Source of the DNA: Pezizomycotina sp. ARF18
Taxonomy: Eukaryota > Ascomycota
Reading direction: 5' to 3'
NCBI GenBank assembly: GCA_002224055.1
Contig: AZLU01000069.1
Location: forward strand, 124,001-188,000
Length of the DNA: 64,000 nt
The notes beneath the pieces were generated by a model. The model was not told the origin of the DNA and ran no database searches. It saw only the letters and a list, made by a program, of their open reading frames with translations. Numbering within the stretch: the stretch's first letter is position 1; the number at the start of each line of letters is the position of its first letter. This document shows positions 60,940 to 64,000 of this stretch, piece by piece. Made by a program: the position numbers and the translations under genes.

Positions 60940-62291
60940 ATGGACGGCAACAAACCGTGATCTCGGTGGCGCAGCTCGAGCTGGGACGGAGGCCTTCCAG
61001 GACGGCGAAGTTCAAGCTATCATGGCTGTCCTCTCATCTTATTAGTAACAAACCCACTTCGTCTTTGAGCTCTCATCCAGCTTCGTCCTCGCTACCCTCG
61101 TGGTAGATCCTTACTAACTTCTAATAGCCTATACCGCCGCCTTCTCACGCTACTCTGACGCACTCCCGTCGTAAATCCTTCTACGCTCTACCCCGTCACC
61201 ACCAAAACCTCCTCTCGTCGCCGCCGATCTACTACCTGTCCACCCTCTCCTCCGTCGACACATGCATTGAACGTAACGCCGTCCTGGCAGAGGCAATACT
61301 CCGCGCTAGCTCTAACATGTTTGGCATGGATCTCTCTTCCATGCCCAACTGGCAGAACCTTGCGGACCAGGACGACATGGATAAAGCGCGTAGCACTCTT
61401 AAGCAATTCTACCGCGACTGGAGCGCTGAAGGCGCCAGCGAACGGGAGAGGTGCTACGGTCCGATTATCTCCGCCATCGAGCAGAAGTTCAGCAAGATGG
61501 AAGGCAGAGAGAACGTGAGGTGCTGGTCCCCGGCGCTGGTCTGGGACGGCTTCCTTACGAGCTCGTCACGAGGGGTTTTACACCGAAGCAACGAATTTTC
61601 GTACCACATGCTGCACTGCGTCAAAACTTCGTCCTCAACTCTACCCACTGCGCGAACGAGTACATCATCCACCCTTTCGTAGCCAGCTTTTCGAACCATC
61701 GCAACCGCGATGCGCACCTGCGCGGGGTCAGCATCCCGGACGTCCACCCTGCTGCCGGCTAATGAGGGAAGACGTGAAGGGTAGACCAGCGGACAGGTTC
61801 GGAATGTCGGCCGGGGAGTTCGTCGGGTGCTACGGCGGCGAGAACGCGAGGGAAAGCTTCGACGCCGTCGCGACCTGCTTCTTCATCGACACGGCGCCGA
61901 ATGTTATAAGTTACATCGAAGCGATATGGAACACGCTGAAGGAAGCGGGATGTGGGTTAATTTGGGACCGTTGCTTTGGCACTTTGAGAATAAGAACGAT
62001 ACCAAGAATAGCGAAGACACTGGCGGCGTGGCACACAAGCACGGACACGGACACGGACATCAAGGCGGACACGGACATCCTCACCATTCCGACAAGGACC
62101 AAGACGACTTTGGAAAGGTATCCCTGGAGCTAACACTGGAAGAAGTACTGATCCTGGTGCAAAAGAAGGGATTCAAGGTCGAGGAAAGAAGGACTGTACA
62201 GACCGGTTACATCCAGGACGAAGAGAGCATGATGAACTACGACTACAAAGCGGAGTTCTGGGTTGCGACAAAGATCGCGAGAGACCTATAG
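60940..62291 (+). CDS. Carnosine N-methyltransferase family protein (N2227/CARNMT1-like)
   Basis: The family transfers a methyl group from S-adenosylmethionine to a histidine-containing dipeptide. The start at 60940 (MDGNKP) leads to EAFQDGEVQAIMAVLSSY. A short intron (about 61045-61129) follows, then AYTAAFSRYSDALPS and NMFGMDLSSMPNWQNLADQD. The SAM site reads LVPGAGLGRLPYELVTRGF. NEFSYHMLHCV, NEYIIHPFVASFSNHR, SIPDVHP, TCFFIDTAPNVISYIEAIWN and VNLGPLLWHF are all family landmarks, and the gene ends with EFWVATKIARDL at 62291. Five or six single-base frame changes are implied (near 60958, 61515, 61590, 61620, 61765 and 61950). Between the GPLLWHF motif and the last helices lies an unusual His/Gly-rich loop (KHGHGHGHQGGHGHPHH). 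Conserved text on both sides of each shift argues for a real, recently active gene. Confidence 0.85.
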
Positions 62292-62569
62292 AGATACCAT
62301 TTGTTTTTTTTCTCTGTTACTCTCATTTATTCATTTCCTTTATTTATTCATATTATTATTCTTGTTGTTTTCACGAGTAACGATTATTTCATGACCTAGA
62401 TCGTCGGATCATTATACCCTAAATCACAAAGTTACTAATATCCAAAGACCAGTGGAACAGATAGATACGATGCTTTAACGTATGTATACACTTATACATG
62501 TACGTTCATATAGGATGAGAGGTATAGAATAGAAAGCAAAAAAAGAAGAAGCCATTGTACGCCATTATC
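62292..62569. other. Convergent 3' spacer
   Basis: AT-rich region between the ends of two convergent genes; contains AATAAA-like words on neither side close to consensus. No gene is seen. Confidence 0.4.
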
Positions 62570-63730
62570 CTTTATACAAAAAACTCCGCAAACGCGAACT
62601 CCAGCGCATCATGAACCAAAACTTTTTTTTTTTTTTTCTTGTCTTATAAAAATCTCTTACCGCCAAGATAAACCAATTTATTTTGCCCTCCACCTCACCA
62701 CTTCTTCCAAACTTGCTTCTGAGCTCCACCGTTCTCTTCACCAACACTCTTATCCTCCTCCGCATCTTCTTGTGTTTCCTTTCGTTCTCAAGATCGTATC
62801 GCTCTTCCTCTACCAACAACATTCAACTTGCCGCTGATCTCCTTGAGCATCTCGCTGCTCTTCTTCCTTATCAGCCTCTTCGCTCTCTCGCTCCTCCAGG
62901 CTTTCTTGCTGCAGCTCCCGCACGCCGTCTCCAAAAACGGCCACCCGTTCACGTTATAATCTCGATCTTCTTGCAAGACGGGTAGATAATGTGGTACTGC
63001 ACACTCTTCACGTGCAGCGTCCTCAGCGGCTCCGGCACTTCATTCCTCTCCTCCGCGAGCCGCTGTATCTCCGACACCTCCACCATCCGCCCTCGAACGC
63101 CTCGTTCAGCAGCAGGGATTCTTCGTCTTCGTCTTCCTCGTAGATGACTTCTGGGATCTGCGCCGCCTGCCGCGTCGACTGGCGCAATAGCACGCACGGC
63201 TCCGTTGCTGGCGCGTACTCGTCGCCGTCAATGATCCGCGTTTCCCTATTCCGCTTCTTGAAGGTTGGGGGTAACTGCGGCGGCGGAGATTCCGCGCGCG
63301 ATTGCGGGCGTTGGCTTCCGCGACGGCGAGTGCTACGTCGTATATTTGCTGCGACTCGATGGGGTCGTACCCCTTCCCGCCGTGGCGGAGAGGTCGACCA
63401 TGCTCCGCGCGCCGCCGTGGAGCTCCACGGTGCTTTTCGGAGCTCGGGAGAGGTCGACCAGACTGCCCCGATTCTGTCTTTTGCTGATGTGGCGGTGGAC
63501 GGCGGCGAGTTAGGTGAGAAGAACGAAGTTCGAGTTCAGATAGGGAGCGGAGGAGGTCGTTGCGCTCTAGGAGGGTTTTGTCGTCCGCGAAGAGCATTTG
63601 TATGGCGTAGGGGGAGAGAGAAGGGCGGGTTTCGTGCGGCCGGAGGGTTCTTGGAGCTCGGGGCAGTAGGAGTGCGCGACGAAGGCCGGGTGGGAGCAGG
63701 AGGGGAAGTGAAGAGGGCGTAGATGCACAT
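62570..63730 (-). CDS. Unrecognised charged, coiled-coil-rich protein
   Basis: The minus-strand start at 63730 gives MCIYALFTSPPAPTRPSSRT, a Pro/Ser-rich region, then MLFADDKTLLERNDLLRSLS, a helical stretch, and Arg/Ser-rich low complexity. Next comes YDPIESQQIYDVALAVAEAN, then IPEVIYEEDEDEESLLLNEA, an acidic patch, EIQRLAEERNEVPEPLRTLH and SVQYHIIYPSCKKIEI. The C-terminal coiled coil reads RAKRLIRKKSSEMLKEISGK and ERYDLENERKHKKMRRRIR, with a possible intron donor near 62645. The pieces lie in alternating frames with about five single-base shifts. No catalytic motif or membrane segment is visible. I do not recognise the family; a nuclear or cytoskeletal helical protein is possible. Confidence 0.45.
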
Positions 63731-64000
63731 GGTGGCGGTTAAGGTTTGGGAAAGAAGTGTAGGTGAATATGGGAGTTCTTATGGAGCAAAAAGCTTCGAG
63801 ATCGCGAATAAACCGAGGTGTGGATATTCTAGGAGGTAGTTCGCCCGCGGCCGAACCTTAGCGAATCTGTCTGGTGAGGCTATGCCAGGTGTTTTATCGA
63901 TAATAATAACCCAAAATAAATAAAAAAGCCGTTCGATAACGGTTTATGGGGATGTTGCTCCTTGGGGGAATTATCGGAGTAAAGGAGAAGAGAATATGCT
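63731..64000. other. Upstream region of the last minus-strand gene
   Basis: Presumed promoter side of the gene starting at 63730. No further gene is seen before the window ends. Confidence 0.4.

Overview
The window looks like nuclear DNA of a filamentous ascomycete (Pezizomycotina). Introns are short (about 50-160 bases), GT-AG, some with CTAAC-type branch points. The recognisable families are typical of such fungi: divergent fungal Hsp70-like ATPases, a YdgJ/IolW-type Gfo/Idh oxidoreductase, a GrpB-family protein, carnosine N-methyltransferase, a short-chain dehydrogenase, and a stand-alone domain like the N-terminal region of fungal NLR/STAND proteins. I saw no bacterial operons, rRNA, convincing tRNA, CRISPR array or intact transposon. 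Genes are widely spaced.

Layout. From 1 to 36 kb runs a loose array of five diverged Hsp70-like paralogues: copy 1 (1-1807, 5' end outside the window), copy 2 (7364-9873) and copy 3 (17252-19834) on the plus strand, and copy 4 (24903-27426) and copy 5 (33583-35836) on the minus strand. Between them are two small clean two-exon genes (4902-5397 and 12766-13083), a Gfo/Idh oxidoreductase (20854-22431) and long gene-poor stretches. In all five copies the second phosphate loop of the ATPase fold, normally a Gly-rich DxGGGT motif, has changed, and each in a different way.

From 38 to 47 kb lie an unrecognised gene (38145-39002), the NLR-N-terminal-like gene (41321-41900, minus), a fungal-specific gene with a WVQR/CxxxxC domain (43934-45841, minus) and a possible small basic-tailed gene (46523-46800, minus). 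From 47.7 to 56.2 kb there are three helix-rich genes. Two of them, at 51370-52679 (minus) and 53647-56134 (plus), start with signal peptides, carry a hydrophobic segment inside long helical regions, and diverge from a shared 967-base spacer. They resemble alpha-pore-forming toxins and appear broken. From 56.5 to 64 kb come ordinary metabolic genes: SDR (minus), GrpB-like, carnosine N-methyltransferase, and an unrecognised charged, coiled-coil-rich gene (minus).

How it fits together. The left two thirds look like a fast-evolving accessory region: repeated Hsp70-like pseudo-ATPases, an NLR-like domain and secreted helix-rich proteins. In other fungi such families are associated with non-self recognition or interaction with other organisms; that link is inference here. 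One caution affects the whole window. Most conserved multi-exon genes carry single-base frame changes, several in G or C runs, with well-conserved protein on both sides. This may reflect base-calling indels in the assembly rather than true gene death.
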